Assembly: GCA_035573655.1 (NCBI GenBank)
Contig: DATMAC010000335.1
Location: 1-10,601, forward strand
From: Thermoflexus sp035573655
Lineage (GTDB): Bacteria; Chloroflexota; Anaerolineae; Thermoflexales; Thermoflexaceae
Reading direction: 5' to 3'
DNA: 10,601 nucleotides
The notes beneath the pieces are model-generated. The model saw only the letters and a program-made list of their open reading frames with translations, searched no databases and was not told the DNA's origin. Both the position numbers and the translations under genes were made by a program. This document shows, piece after piece, positions 1-7,230 of the stretch. Numbering within the stretch: position 1 is the first letter of the stretch; each line of letters starts with the position of its first letter.

Positions 1-89
1 GGCGCCCGCCTCGCCCCCTAAACCCCCAGGGGACCAAAACCAAAAAGCAAATCTGGAAGGAGCAATAGTTCCTAAACAACATTCGCCAC

Positions 90-437
90 TCAGGCCTTCC
101 AGTAAACAAGGTGTATTCCAATCACCGCCAATACGATCAAAACAGATAATCCTAAGACAGCCAGGGATATGACACTGCTTACTTCGCTCGGTAAGAATAG
201 AGGCCCAACTCCTTGCACCAAAAAGCCTATCCCAAAAACAACCAAGAAAACGCGTCCCAACTTCTCCGTAATCTTCGCTGACTTTTGAAAGCGCGGGTTG
301 ATGAACACCTCGCTTAACGGCTTGAGGCCCAATAAGCTTAGCAGTTGCTTATCCAACAGGGCGAGCACAATTGCCACGGCACCAATGAGCAGGGGGAAAA
401 CCTTTACCATTGGTTCATTCAGACGGTCAAACATCAT
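90..437 (-). CDS. Small hypothetical three-helix membrane protein
   Basis: A 115-residue protein that I do not recognise. It has three hydrophobic stretches, at roughly residues 10-35, 60-83 and 87-112. A short polar segment with Lys, Arg and Glu (about 44-60) separates the first from the second. It has no signal-peptide cleavage site and no catalytic motif. Two ATG codons stand in tandem at the start (437 and 434), and GGAG lies about 7 bases upstream, so the start is well supported. The base composition is much less GC-rich than the rest of the window, about 43% in the part sampled, with many AT-ending codons; this may indicate a different origin. It reads in the same direction as the exporter genes, but the inverted-repeat element at 467-611 separates it from them, so it is probably not in their operon. 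It could be an accessory membrane subunit or an unrelated integral protein. Confidence 0.6.
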   Translation of the reverse strand: MMFDRLNEPMVKVFPLLIGAVAIVLALLDKQLLSLLGLKPLSEVFINPRFQKSAKITEKLGRVFLVVFGIGFLVQGVGPLFLPSEVSSVISLAVLGLSVLIVLAVIGIHLVYWKA

Positions 438-466
438 TGCCGCTCTCCAATCTCGTTTGTATCAAG

Positions 467-611
467 GCAAGGCTGCTCTGTTGCGAACATAGAATTTTCC
501 GTGAGGGGTGGGCCGCATAAGCGGCCCACCCCTCACGGAAGTTCCACAAATCGAAAGTTCATCACTCCGCGTTGGGGTGATCCCCTCGGCTGTTTGCAAC
601 AGAGCACTTGC
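467..611. repeat. Inverted-repeat element with internal hairpin (MITE-like)
   Basis: Bases 475-489 (GCTCTGTTGCGAACA) are the reverse complement of 591-605 with one mismatch. With a 2-base indel the match extends outward to 467 and 611, giving arms of about 21-23 bases. Inside lie the perfect hairpin at 497-540 and a weaker 8-bp hairpin at 561-581. The arm core CTCTGTTGC-AA resembles IS6-family insertion sequence ends, a likeness recalled from family knowledge and not tested. No target-site duplication is visible. It contains no coding sequence. It ends 6 bases beyond the stop of the last exporter gene, so it also sits where an operon terminator would be expected. Confidence 0.5.
497..540. terminator. 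Perfect 20-bp hairpin, possible transcription terminator
   Basis: Bases 497-516 and 521-540 are perfectly complementary (20 bp, GC-rich) with the 4-base loop ATAA. It lies about 80 bases downstream of the exporter operon's last stop codon. Read from the minus strand it is followed by AATTCT, so there is no proper U-tract. It may act as a roadblock or processing hairpin, or as the core of the surrounding repeat element, rather than as a classical intrinsic terminator. Confidence 0.45.
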
Positions 612-617
612 TGCTTT

Positions 618-1850
618 TTATTGAGGGAAAATCCGCACATCGGCCGGCATCCCCGCCTTCAACCGACCTTCCGGGTTGGGGACGCGCACGGTCACGGCGA
701 AGACCAGGGCCTGCCGCTCTTCACGAGTCTGCACATTGCGCGGGGTGAAGGTGGCCTCCGGGGCAATCCGCGCGATCACCCCTGGGAACCGTTCCCCTGG
801 AAAGGCATCCACTTGAACCCACACCGGCTGCCCCACCCGCAGACGGCTCAGGAGGCCCACCGGCACATAGATCGTTACCTCCAAAGGATCGATCGCACTT
901 AGGCTGAGGACCGGCTGTCCGGCCCGAACGGTTTCCCCCACATGGGCCAAGTGCTCGGACACGGTGGCGGTGAAGGGCGCGGTGAGACGAAGCCGCTCCA
1001 CCTGCAGGCGGAGTAGATCCCGACGCGCCTCCGCCAAGGCCACCGCGGCCCGGGCCTGATCCCGCTCCCACGAGGCCGGTCCGTTCCGGGCGCGATCGAA
1101 ACGAGCCTGCGCCGCTCGAAGGGCTGCCTCCGCCGCCCGCATCCGGGCCTCCGCCAGGTGGACCTGGGCTTGCAGGGAAAGCGGCCGTTGACGGATGGCC
1201 AACAAACCCTCCAGGCGGGCGCGAGCGGCATCCCGCTCCGCCTCCGCCGCCCGCAGCGCCGCCTCCGCCGCCCGCACCTGCTGATCGGCGACCTCCCGTT
1301 GATCGAAGGGAAGGCGATCGCGATCCGCCCGTGCCTTCTCCAGATCCGCCCGGGCCCGCTCCACCCCTTGCTCGGCCATCGCCAACGCCGTTTTCGCCTC
1401 CAGGATCTGCCGCTCCAGCTCTTGAGGCTCATCCAGCTGCCGGCGCAGCGCCTGCCATGCCTGCACAGCCGCCTCATACTCCGCCTCCGCCTGGCGGACC
1501 TGAGCGGCCAGCACAGCCTGCTGTTCCGGCGAGGCCCCCGCTTCCACCGCGGCCGCCTCCGCCTGGGCCGCGGCCAATGCCGCCTCCGCCTCCCGCAACT
1601 GCTGGGCCAGGACGGGATCCTCCAACTCCGCGACCGCTTCCCCCGGCTTCACTACCACCCCCTCATCGACCAACCAGCGCACCGTCCCGCTCACCTCGGC
1701 GGAGAGCTCTACGCTTCGTCCCGTCAAAGTTCCGGAAAACACCGATGCCATCTCCATCCCGCCGGAGGCCGGCCGGGAAAGCCACCATACCCCGATGAGC
1801 GCAACGATCCCTCCCACCAGAAATGCCCGCACGACGAGCGGCCTGCGCAT
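618..1850 (-). CDS. HlyD-family membrane fusion protein, membrane-anchored (second of a tandem pair)
   Basis: A 410-residue periplasmic or extracytoplasmic adaptor of an ABC exporter. It has an N-terminal signal anchor (residues about 8-25), a first half-lipoyl domain (about 41-79, with the VSGTVRWLVDEGVVVKPGE pattern), and a long Ala/Glu/Arg-rich coiled coil (about 80-285). A second half-lipoyl domain follows (about 289-322), then a beta-barrel and membrane-proximal domain carrying FTPRNVQTREER at 368-379. The C-terminus NPEGRLKAGMPADV is typical of YbhG-type adaptors. I chose the start at 1850 because GGAGG (1858-1862) lies 7 bases upstream. The longer ORF from 1916 would overlap the previous gene and has no Shine-Dalgarno site. 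Its C-terminal third closely resembles the preceding adaptor, pointing to tandem duplication. It is the last gene of the exporter operon, 49 bases after its paralog. Confidence 0.9.
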   Translation of the reverse strand: MRRPLVVRAFLVGGIVALIGVWWLSRPASGGMEMASVFSGTLTGRSVELSAEVSGTVRWLVDEGVVVKPGEAVAELEDPVLAQQLREAEAALAAAQAEAAAVEAGASPEQQAVLAAQVRQAEAEYEAAVQAWQALRRQLDEPQELERQILEAKTALAMAEQGVERARADLEKARADRDRLPFDQREVADQQVRAAEAALRAAEAERDAARARLEGLLAIRQRPLSLQAQVHLAEARMRAAEAALRAAQARFDRARNGPASWERDQARAAVALAEARRDLLRLQVERLRLTAPFTATVSEHLAHVGETVRAGQPVLSLSAIDPLEVTIYVPVGLLSRLRVGQPVWVQVDAFPGERFPGVIARIAPEATFTPRNVQTREERQALVFAVTVRVPNPEGRLKAGMPADVRIFPQ

Positions 1851-1857
1851 CTTCCAT

Positions 1858-1862
1858 CCTCC
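1858..1862 (-). promoter_or_regulatory. Ribosome binding site deciding the start at 1850
   Basis: On the minus strand GGAGG lies 7 bases before the ATG at 1850. The alternative in-frame ATG at 1916 has no comparable site, so the shorter protein is preferred. Confidence 0.75.
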
Positions 1863-1899
1863 ATCCACCCAAGCTTCCGCTTCGTTCACGGCGTCCCGC

Positions 1900-3153
1900 T
1901 CACGGCACTTCCACATCCGCTGGCATACCGGCCTTCAAGCGGCCATCCGGATTCTCCAGGCGGATGCGAACGGCGAAGGTGAGATGAGCTCGCTCTTCCT
2001 GAGTCTGGATGTTGCGAGGAGTGAAGGAGGCCTCCTCGGCCACGTAGGTGATCACCCCCTCAAAACGCTCACCGGGGAACCCTTCTACCGTGACCGGGAC
2101 TTTCATGCCGGGACGCACCCGTCCGAGGGCGGTCTCGGGGATATAAACGGTCAACGTGAGGATCCGAAGGTCCACCAGCTGCATCACCCGGGTCCCCGGC
2201 GCCACCAACTCCCCAGGCTCCACTGCCCGCATCGCCACCATCCCATCCTGGGGGGCCCGTAAGGAATAGCGTCCCCGCCGGGCCTTTAACGCTTCCAGGG
2301 CCGCCTCGGCCTGGCGCAACCGGGCCCGCGCAGCCTCCCGCTGCTCGGTCGTCGCCCCCGCTTGCAAGGCGGCCAGACGAGCCTGGGCCACTTCCAGCGC
2401 GGCCTCCGCCGTTCGATAGCGACCCTCCGCCTCCACCGCCTGGGCCTTCAGCGCCAGCGGATCCTTCACCATGGCATTCAGATGGTTCTGCATGGCCAGG
2501 CTGCCATCGTAGGCCGCCCCCGCCCGGTTCACCTCCGCCCACGCCGCCCAGTAAGCATAGGGGGCATCCAGCACCTCGGCCGGCAGCGGCGGGCGCAGGT
2601 TGGGGGGAAGCTGTTCCCAATTTCGAATCGCCGCCTCCGCCCGGTTCTTCAGGATCTCCGCGATGTCCTTCATCGCCACCGCCTGCTCCAGCCGCGCCTG
2701 GGCGGCGCGGGCTTGGGCGGCCGCGACAGCTTGCTGGAGCTTCAATTCCTGAGGCTCCCGGAGCATCGCCAGGGCATCCTGCCAGGCCTGATAAGCGCCA
2801 TCCCGCAGCGCCCGGGCCTGATCCACCAGCGCCATCGCTTCCCGGAGCTCCTCCTCCCGGGGGCCCGCCTCCAGGGCGCGCAGCGCGGCTCGCGCCTGGG
2901 CCACTTGGGCCTCCGCCATCCGGATCTGCGCCTCCAGGAAAGCCGGATCCAGATCCACTAAGGGTTGGCCCGCTCGGACAGCATCCCCTTCCTCGACCCA
3001 TACGCGGAGGACCCGGCCCCCTTCCACCGCGATCACATCCACCGTCTGGGCTTCCAGATACCCCGAAGCGATCAGCGGCCGGCTCGTCATGGGCCGGCAT
3101 GCGTTGATGAACAACAGAAAACCGATCGACAACGCGGGGATTCCCCTACGCAT
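1900..3153 (-). CDS. HlyD-family membrane fusion protein, probable lipoprotein (first of a tandem pair)
   Basis: A 417-residue adaptor for the adjacent ABC-2 exporter. The N-terminus MRRGIPALSIGFLLFINAC is a short signal peptide ending in a lipobox-like INAC, so Cys19 is probably lipid-modified. That anchoring differs from the helix-anchored paralog downstream. Next come a half-lipoyl domain (about 31-70), a coiled coil of about 220 residues, a second half-lipoyl domain (APQDGMVAMRAVEPGELVAPG), and a C-terminal beta domain with FTPRNIQTQEER at 377-388 and GRLKAGMPADV near the end. The coil carries a Pro-rich break (QLPPNLRPPLPAEV) that the paralog lacks. The start at 3153 has a strong Shine-Dalgarno region (AAGGAGGAGAGGTGA, 3159-3173). 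The ORF could extend to 3237 but would then overlap the ATPase gene and bury the signal peptide. It lies 46 bases after the ATPase stop. Confidence 0.9.
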   Translation of the reverse strand: MRRGIPALSIGFLLFINACRPMTSRPLIASGYLEAQTVDVIAVEGGRVLRVWVEEGDAVRAGQPLVDLDPAFLEAQIRMAEAQVAQARAALRALEAGPREEELREAMALVDQARALRDGAYQAWQDALAMLREPQELKLQQAVAAAQARAAQARLEQAVAMKDIAEILKNRAEAAIRNWEQLPPNLRPPLPAEVLDAPYAYWAAWAEVNRAGAAYDGSLAMQNHLNAMVKDPLALKAQAVEAEGRYRTAEAALEVAQARLAALQAGATTEQREAARARLRQAEAALEALKARRGRYSLRAPQDGMVAMRAVEPGELVAPGTRVMQLVDLRILTLTVYIPETALGRVRPGMKVPVTVEGFPGERFEGVITYVAEEASFTPRNIQTQEERAHLTFAVRIRLENPDGRLKAGMPADVEVP

Positions 3154-3158
3154 TGGAC

Positions 3159-3173
3159 TCACCTCTCCTCCTT
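3159..3173 (-). promoter_or_regulatory. Strong ribosome binding site deciding the start at 3153
   Basis: The minus strand reads AAGGAGGAGAGGTGA, ending 5 bases before the ATG at 3153. It selects this start over an in-frame ATG at 3237 and exposes a lipoprotein-type signal peptide at the N-terminus. Confidence 0.8.
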
Positions 3174-3199
3174 GTAGAAATCGCTTGCAGCTGCCGCGC

Positions 3200-4150
3200 C
3201 TAAGCCTTCTGTTTCGTGAACCCTCGCTCCTGTTCAATCACCCACAGAAAGACATCCTCCAGAGAAGGCACCACGCGTTCCACGGACCGAACCTCCAGCC
3301 CCGCCGCCTCCAGGCGCCCCCGTATGGCCTCCGGGGAAACGTCCGGCTCGCGGAAGCAGGCGTGGATCCGCGCGCCGTGGAGGGCCACATACTGCACGAT
3401 CGGCCATCCCCGCAGAACGGCCAGCGCATGATCCAGCGGGATCGCCGCGATCTCCAGCACGCTTCCTAAATCGGGCATGGCCTTCAACTCGGACGGTGCT
3501 CCCTCCAGGAGGAGGTGGCCGTTGTGGATGAGGGCCAAGCGCGAACATTGCTCCGCTTCATCCATGTAGTGGGTGGTCACAAACACGGTGATCCCTTGCT
3601 CCGCCAGCTGATAAAGCAGGGACCAGATCTCCCGTCGAGCCAGGGGATCCATCCCGGCCGTGGGCTCATCTAGAAACACGATCTCCGGCTCATGCAACAG
3701 GGCCACCGCCAGCGCCACCCGCTGCCGCCAGCCACCGGCCAGGTGACGGATCAGACGCCGCTCCTGTCCGACCAGACCCAATCGCTCCAGCAGGCTGCGG
3801 ATTCGATCCGCCAAGAACCGTGGGGACAGGCCATAGGCGGCCCCGTAAAATCGCAGGGTCTCCTCTACCGAAAGATCCGGATACAGGCTGAACCGCTGGC
3901 TCACATAACCGATCCGCGGGCGGATCCGGGCGGTCTCGCGGGTCGCATCGTGCCCCAGCACCCATGCGCGCCCCGCCGAGGGCTTCAGTAATCCCAGCAG
4001 CATCCGGATGGTCGTGGTCTTCCCGGCGCCGTTGGGGCCCAAGAACCCGAAGATCTCTCCCCGGCGGACCTCGAAGGAGACGTGATCGACCGCGGTGAAG
4101 GCCCCGAAGCGGCGGGTGAGCCCCTCTGCCCGGATCACCACCTCATCCAT
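3200..4150 (-). CDS. ABC transporter ATPase, matching the C-terminal half of YbhF
   Basis: A 316-residue cytoplasmic ATPase that would energise the ABC-2 permease encoded upstream. Motifs: Walker A GPNGAGKTT (38-46), Q-loop Gln85 in GYVSQRFSLYPDLSVEETL, signature LAGGWRQR (137-144), Walker B IVFLDEP with Asp161/Glu162, and switch His194 in TTHYMDEAE. The signature has Ala in place of the usual Ser and Trp at the next variable position. As I recall it, the second ATPase half of E. coli YbhF also has an altered signature and an intact switch His. The first 8 bases (ATGGATGA) overlap the end of the preceding ATPase gene, so translation is probably coupled; AAGGGGG lies just upstream of the ATG. 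A C-terminal regulatory segment of about 95 residues follows the nucleotide-binding domain. The transported substrate cannot be read from the sequence. Confidence 0.92.
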   Translation of the reverse strand: MDEVVIRAEGLTRRFGAFTAVDHVSFEVRRGEIFGFLGPNGAGKTTTIRMLLGLLKPSAGRAWVLGHDATRETARIRPRIGYVSQRFSLYPDLSVEETLRFYGAAYGLSPRFLADRIRSLLERLGLVGQERRLIRHLAGGWRQRVALAVALLHEPEIVFLDEPTAGMDPLARREIWSLLYQLAEQGITVFVTTHYMDEAEQCSRLALIHNGHLLLEGAPSELKAMPDLGSVLEIAAIPLDHALAVLRGWPIVQYVALHGARIHACFREPDVSPEAIRGRLEAAGLEVRSVERVVPSLEDVFLWVIEQERGFTKQKA

Positions 4151-5072
4151 GAGCGCCCCCTTGACGCATGAGATGGGCGAATACCTCCTCCAGGCGGGGC
4201 GAAGCCCATCGCGCCTCTTGAACGGTGACGCCGGGAACGGCCTGCGCCGCGGCCGCCGCCTCTTGGGGGGAAAGGCTCCCCTCCCGCACCACCAGCCGGA
4301 CCCGATCGCCCAAGACCACCGCCTCCAGGACGCCTGGATGATCCGCCAACACGGCGTGGACCCGCAGGAGCGGCTGGGCGATGACCTCGATGACCGGGTG
4401 GCCCAGCGAAGCGCGAAGCCGGTCCGGGGTATCGATCGCCAGCATGCGCCCGTGGTGCATCAAGGCTACCCGGGTGCAGCGCTCCGCCTCATCGAGGTAT
4501 GGGGTGGTCACGATCATCGTGACCCCTTGAAGATGAAACTCGCTCAGCAAATCCCACAATTCCCGCCGCGACACTGGGTCCACGCCGGTGGTCGGCTCGT
4601 CCAGGAGCAGGAGGCGAGGCCGATGGACCATGGCGCCGATCAGCGCCAGCTTCTTCTGCATCCCCCCGGAAAGGTGGGCGGCCCGCCGATCCGGAAATCG
4701 CTCCAAGCGGGCGAAGTGGAGCAGGCGCTCCACCCAGCCGGGATCCGAGACGCCATACATTGCCGCGAAGAAGGCGAGGTTCTCTCGCACCGTCAGATCG
4801 CCGTACAGGCTGAAGCTCTGGGGCATGTAGCCGAGCAGCGGCCGGACTTTTCCCGGCTCCCGGAGCGCATCGTGATCGAAAAGCCACAGAGAGCCCGCGT
4901 CCGGCCGCAGAACTCCCGCGAGGATCCGCAGCAGGGTGGTCTTCCCGGCCCCATCCGGCCCGATGATCCCAAAGATCTCCCCCTCGCGGACGGTGAAGGA
5001 GAGATCCGCCAGCGCGCGGATGGGCCCAAACCGCTTCTCCAGATGTTCAACCCTTACAACGTCCCGGTTCAT
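4143..5072 (-). CDS. ABC transporter ATPase, matching the N-terminal half of YbhF
   Basis: A 309-residue cytoplasmic ATPase, the likely partner of the ATPase encoded next. Motifs: Walker A GPDGAGKTT (38-46), Q-loop Gln85 in GYMPQSFSLYGDLTVRENL, canonical signature LSGGMQKK (134-141), and Walker B LLLLDEP with Asp158/Glu159. Pro191 stands in TTPYLDEAERC where the switch His is expected. The GPDGAGKTTL Walker A variant with an altered switch residue matches the first half of YbhF, so the pair looks like YbhF divided into two genes. The start at 5072 lies 9 bases after the permease stop at 5082, behind a purine-rich GGGGGATGAA. The reading frame overlaps the next ATPase gene by 8 bases, supporting one operon and a stoichiometric heterodimer. 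A C-terminal domain of about 90 residues ends in RLEEVFAHLM, as is usual for drug-export ATPases. Confidence 0.92.
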   Translation of the reverse strand: MNRDVVRVEHLEKRFGPIRALADLSFTVREGEIFGIIGPDGAGKTTLLRILAGVLRPDAGSLWLFDHDALREPGKVRPLLGYMPQSFSLYGDLTVRENLAFFAAMYGVSDPGWVERLLHFARLERFPDRRAAHLSGGMQKKLALIGAMVHRPRLLLLDEPTTGVDPVSRRELWDLLSEFHLQGVTMIVTTPYLDEAERCTRVALMHHGRMLAIDTPDRLRASLGHPVIEVIAQPLLRVHAVLADHPGVLEAVVLGDRVRLVVREGSLSPQEAAAAAQAVPGVTVQEARWASPRLEEVFAHLMRQGGAHG

Positions 5073-5081
5073 TTCATCCCC

Positions 5082-6203
5082 CTACTCCAGGTGCCTCCGG
5101 AAGCGACGGGCGGCGAGCCCCATCACGGCGATCCCAAAAAGGGTCAGCGCCAGCGCCTTGTCCCACAGAGGCTCAATCCCCACCCCCTTCACGATGATTC
5201 CACGCAGGATCGCCAGCATATAGCGCAAGGGGATCACATAGCTGATCCATTGAAGGGCATGAGGCATCGCCTGAATGGGGAAGAGCAGGCCGGCCAGGAA
5301 GATCGAGGGGAGAAGGATGAAATAGGTTAACAGCATGGCCTCCCGCTGGGTGGAGGCCACGGTGGAGATCAACAACCCGAAACCGAGGGAGGAGAGCAGG
5401 AAAAGCCCGGAGAGCGCTAAGAGAAGCGCCAAGTTGCCGCGGATCGGCACACGGAACCAGAGGGCACCCAGCGTAAGGATCAGGCCGAAGTCGATGAAGG
5501 CGATCAGCACATAGGGGACCACCTTTCCGATCACCAGCTCCACGGGGCGGATCGGGGTGACGATCAGCTGTTCCATCGTCCCCTGCTCCCGTTCCCGCAC
5601 GATGGCCTGGGCAGTCAGCAGCATCGTCAGGAACTGAAGGATCGCGCCGATGAGCCCGGGGATCATATAGTTCGCGCTGCGCAGCTCAGGGTTGTACCAG
5701 ACCCGGGGGCGTGGATCCAGCCCAGGCATCCGCTGAGGATCTAAGTTGAGCGCCCTGCGGAGGATACGGATGGAATGATTTTGCGCGATCGAGAGGGCGG
5801 CGGCATAGGCATTGTTCGCCACCGTGGGGTCGCTCCCATCGATCACCAGGCCGACAGTGGCCGGCCGGCCAGCCAGGACATCCGCGCCGTATCCCTTTGG
5901 GATCAGGAGGGCCGCCTGAGCTGTCCCGGCATCCAGCATGCGGGCGAGATCCTCCTCCCGCTCCACATAGCCGATGATCCGGAACGTATCCACCGCACGG
6001 TAGGCGTCCACCAGCTCCCGGCTCTGGGGCGTGCGATCCCAATCCAGGATCACCATAGGGACGTGCCGGACATCGGTCGTCGCCGCGTAGCCCAGCAGAA
6101 ACAGCTGGACCACCGGGATCAGAAACATGACCGCCAGCGTCCGGGGATCCCGCAGGATGTGCAGCGCCTCCTTGTAGATCACCGCACCGATGCGACGGAA
6201 CAT
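5082..6203 (-). CDS. ABC-2 type permease, YbhS/YbhR-like
   Basis: A 373-residue integral membrane subunit of the exporter. The N-terminal cytoplasmic segment carries the family's KEALHILRDPRTL motif. TM1 (about 24-43) ends in LGYAATTDV, followed by a large extracytoplasmic domain (about 44-178). Five more membrane helices lie at roughly 180-203, 228-250, 257-282, 289-312 and 347-365. The cytoplasmic coupling motif EREQGTMEQLIVTPI sits between TM2 and TM3. Length and layout match YbhS/YbhR. E. coli has two such permeases side by side and only one is seen here, so it may form a homodimer or pair with a subunit encoded elsewhere. The start at 6203 has GGGGAG 7 bases upstream. It follows tetR by 83 bases in the same direction, so it may share tetR's transcript or have its own promoter in that gap, where I see no clear -35/-10 pair. 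Confidence 0.93.
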   Translation of the reverse strand: MFRRIGAVIYKEALHILRDPRTLAVMFLIPVVQLFLLGYAATTDVRHVPMVILDWDRTPQSRELVDAYRAVDTFRIIGYVEREEDLARMLDAGTAQAALLIPKGYGADVLAGRPATVGLVIDGSDPTVANNAYAAALSIAQNHSIRILRRALNLDPQRMPGLDPRPRVWYNPELRSANYMIPGLIGAILQFLTMLLTAQAIVREREQGTMEQLIVTPIRPVELVIGKVVPYVLIAFIDFGLILTLGALWFRVPIRGNLALLLALSGLFLLSSLGFGLLISTVASTQREAMLLTYFILLPSIFLAGLLFPIQAMPHALQWISYVIPLRYMLAILRGIIVKGVGIEPLWDKALALTLFGIAVMGLAARRFRRHLE

Positions 6204-6286
6204 CGGAACACTCCCCGCTGTCTTGTTTGGATGCTTTTTCCATAGAAGCTGGAAGGCACTTTAGCGCCCGTTCGCAAAAGGGAAAT

Positions 6287-6934
6287 TCACCGTTCCCTGT
6301 TCCTATGCCGTTTCGGAGTGGTGGGGTTTAGGATCCCATGCAGATAAACCTCCAGCGCCTCCGCGAACAGTTGATCGATCGGTGCTGGAGAGCGGATCCG
6401 CAACAGGCGGCTCAGGAGGATCTGGGAGAGCAGGAGGCCCATCCATAATTGCGCCCCCACCTGAGGGTCGAAAGGCCGAAGGAGACCCTTAGCCTGCTGG
6501 GCGGTGAGATAGGCGGCGACGGCCCGGAGGCCCGGGCGGATGGCTCGGGTGACGAACACCCGGCGAACCCTTTCATTGCGGATCGCCTCCGGGAGGAGCA
6601 GGCGCATCGCCGCGACCATCGTCGGATCCCGGGCCAGAGCCTTCCCCAATTCCACAATCTGGGACAGAAACTGCTGTGGAGGAGCACCCTCCATCGTTCG
6701 AGCCATCTGTTGAAGCGGGAAGACAAACGACTTGGCTTCCACCACGGCCCGGAACAAGTCCTCCTTGTTGCGAAAATACCAATAGATCAGGCCCGGGGAG
6801 ATCCCTGCCCTCCGCGCGATCTCGCGATTCGAGGTCCCCTTGAACCCCTTGCGGACGAACACCCGAAAAGCGGCCTCGATGATCCGTTGGCGCGTTTCTT
6901 CTTTCTTTTTCTTTCGCTTTCGAAAGCCCCTCAT
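6287..6934 (-). CDS. TetR-family transcriptional regulator
   Basis: A 215-residue repressor, normal length for the family. The N-terminus is very basic (RKRKKKK, residues 5-11). It is followed by the TetR_N helix-turn-helix: TRQRIIEAAFRVFVRKGF (14-31), then TSNREIARRAGISPGLIYWYF (34-54) with the recognition helix around 45-53, and NKEDLF after it. The C-terminal ligand domain (about 65-200) is helical and unspecific. I chose the start at 6934 because the helix-turn-helix then begins at the usual distance and AAAGG lies about 4 bases upstream. An in-frame ATG at 7021 would add 29 residues of low-quality sequence. It is first in the exporter gene row and divergent from the oxidoreductase gene, so it could control either. 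The palindrome at 7311-7330 is the best operator candidate. E. coli CecR plays a similar role for ybhGFSR, by family analogy. Confidence 0.9.
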   Translation of the reverse strand: MRGFRKRKKKKEETRQRIIEAAFRVFVRKGFKGTSNREIARRAGISPGLIYWYFRNKEDLFRAVVEAKSFVFPLQQMARTMEGAPPQQFLSQIVELGKALARDPTMVAAMRLLLPEAIRNERVRRVFVTRAIRPGLRAVAAYLTAQQAKGLLRPFDPQVGAQLWMGLLLSQILLSRLLRIRSPAPIDQLFAEALEVYLHGILNPTTPKRHRNRER

Positions 6935-7058
6935 CGCGCCTTTCCCTATGAGCCGGTTTTGAATCGGAGTTGCGCGGTTGATTTCTCCGCGGGTTTGTGA
7001 GGCGGAGCAGGGCGCTACCAAGGGCTCCGCTCCACCCCCACCTTCGAGTGGAAACTAA

Positions 7059-7066
7059 AGAGTACG
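7059..7066. repeat. Left 8-bp direct repeat (target-site duplication)
   Basis: AGAGTACG lies immediately left of the element's left terminal repeat. It is identical to 7298-7305 immediately right of the other end, with no gap on either side. Confidence 0.8.
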
Positions 7067-7128
7067 GTAACTATTCAGCCGTTCTCACGCAACGCCAATA
7101 CGGATATAGGTGGTTTCCTCCCGGGGGC

Positions 7129-7175
7129 TTTTGGGGCCGAGCCGCGCGCCTTCGGCGCGCGGCTCGGCCCCAAAA
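7129..7175. repeat. Perfect 22-bp hairpin inside the MITE-like element
   Basis: Bases 7129-7150 pair perfectly with 7154-7175 around a 3-base loop. The stem begins TTTTGGGGCC, so the right arm ends in AAAA, and ATATTTTTC follows on the + strand. Read rightward it could weakly terminate transcription; read leftward there is no U-tract. The second copy of the element at 9780-9906 lacks it. Confidence 0.7.
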
Positions 7176-7181
7176 ATATTT

Positions 7182-7230
7182 TTCATCCCCCCTCCCCACG
7201 GCCCAAGGGGCCGTGGGGAGGGGGGATGAA
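7182..7230. repeat. Perfect 23-bp hairpin inside the MITE-like element
   Basis: Bases 7182-7204 pair perfectly with 7208-7230 around the loop AAG. The stem is TTCAT plus C-rich runs against G-rich runs ending in GATGAA. It starts 6 bases after the first hairpin, and a G-rich stretch follows with no T-run. With the 22-bp hairpin it forms a double-stem module of roughly 100 bases. Confidence 0.7.

Noticed and set aside
1..21. Possible tail of a + strand gene (GARLAP, then TAA)
   Set aside because: Six codons cannot be told from chance, and another + strand frame stays open past this point. Sequence to the left of the window is needed.
22..60. Short C/G-rich fold (CCCCAGGGG) as terminator of the small membrane protein gene
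   Set aside because: The loop would be too small, and no U-tract follows in the relevant direction.
1158..1982. Long open frame on the + strand opposite the HlyD-type adaptor
   Set aside because: It is Leu/Arg/Pro/His-rich shadow sequence produced by the GC-rich codons of the adaptor coiled coil; it shows no domain and no ribosome binding site.
4095..5330. 411-codon open frame on the + strand opposite the two ATPases
   Set aside because: Both ATPase frames carry all family motifs across this stretch. The antisense frame has no recognisable fold and spans several gene boundaries.
6935..7021. 29-residue N-terminal extension of the TetR protein
   Set aside because: It would place an unstructured segment before the helix-turn-helix, and its ATG has no clear ribosome binding site; the ATG at 6934 gives a normal family length.
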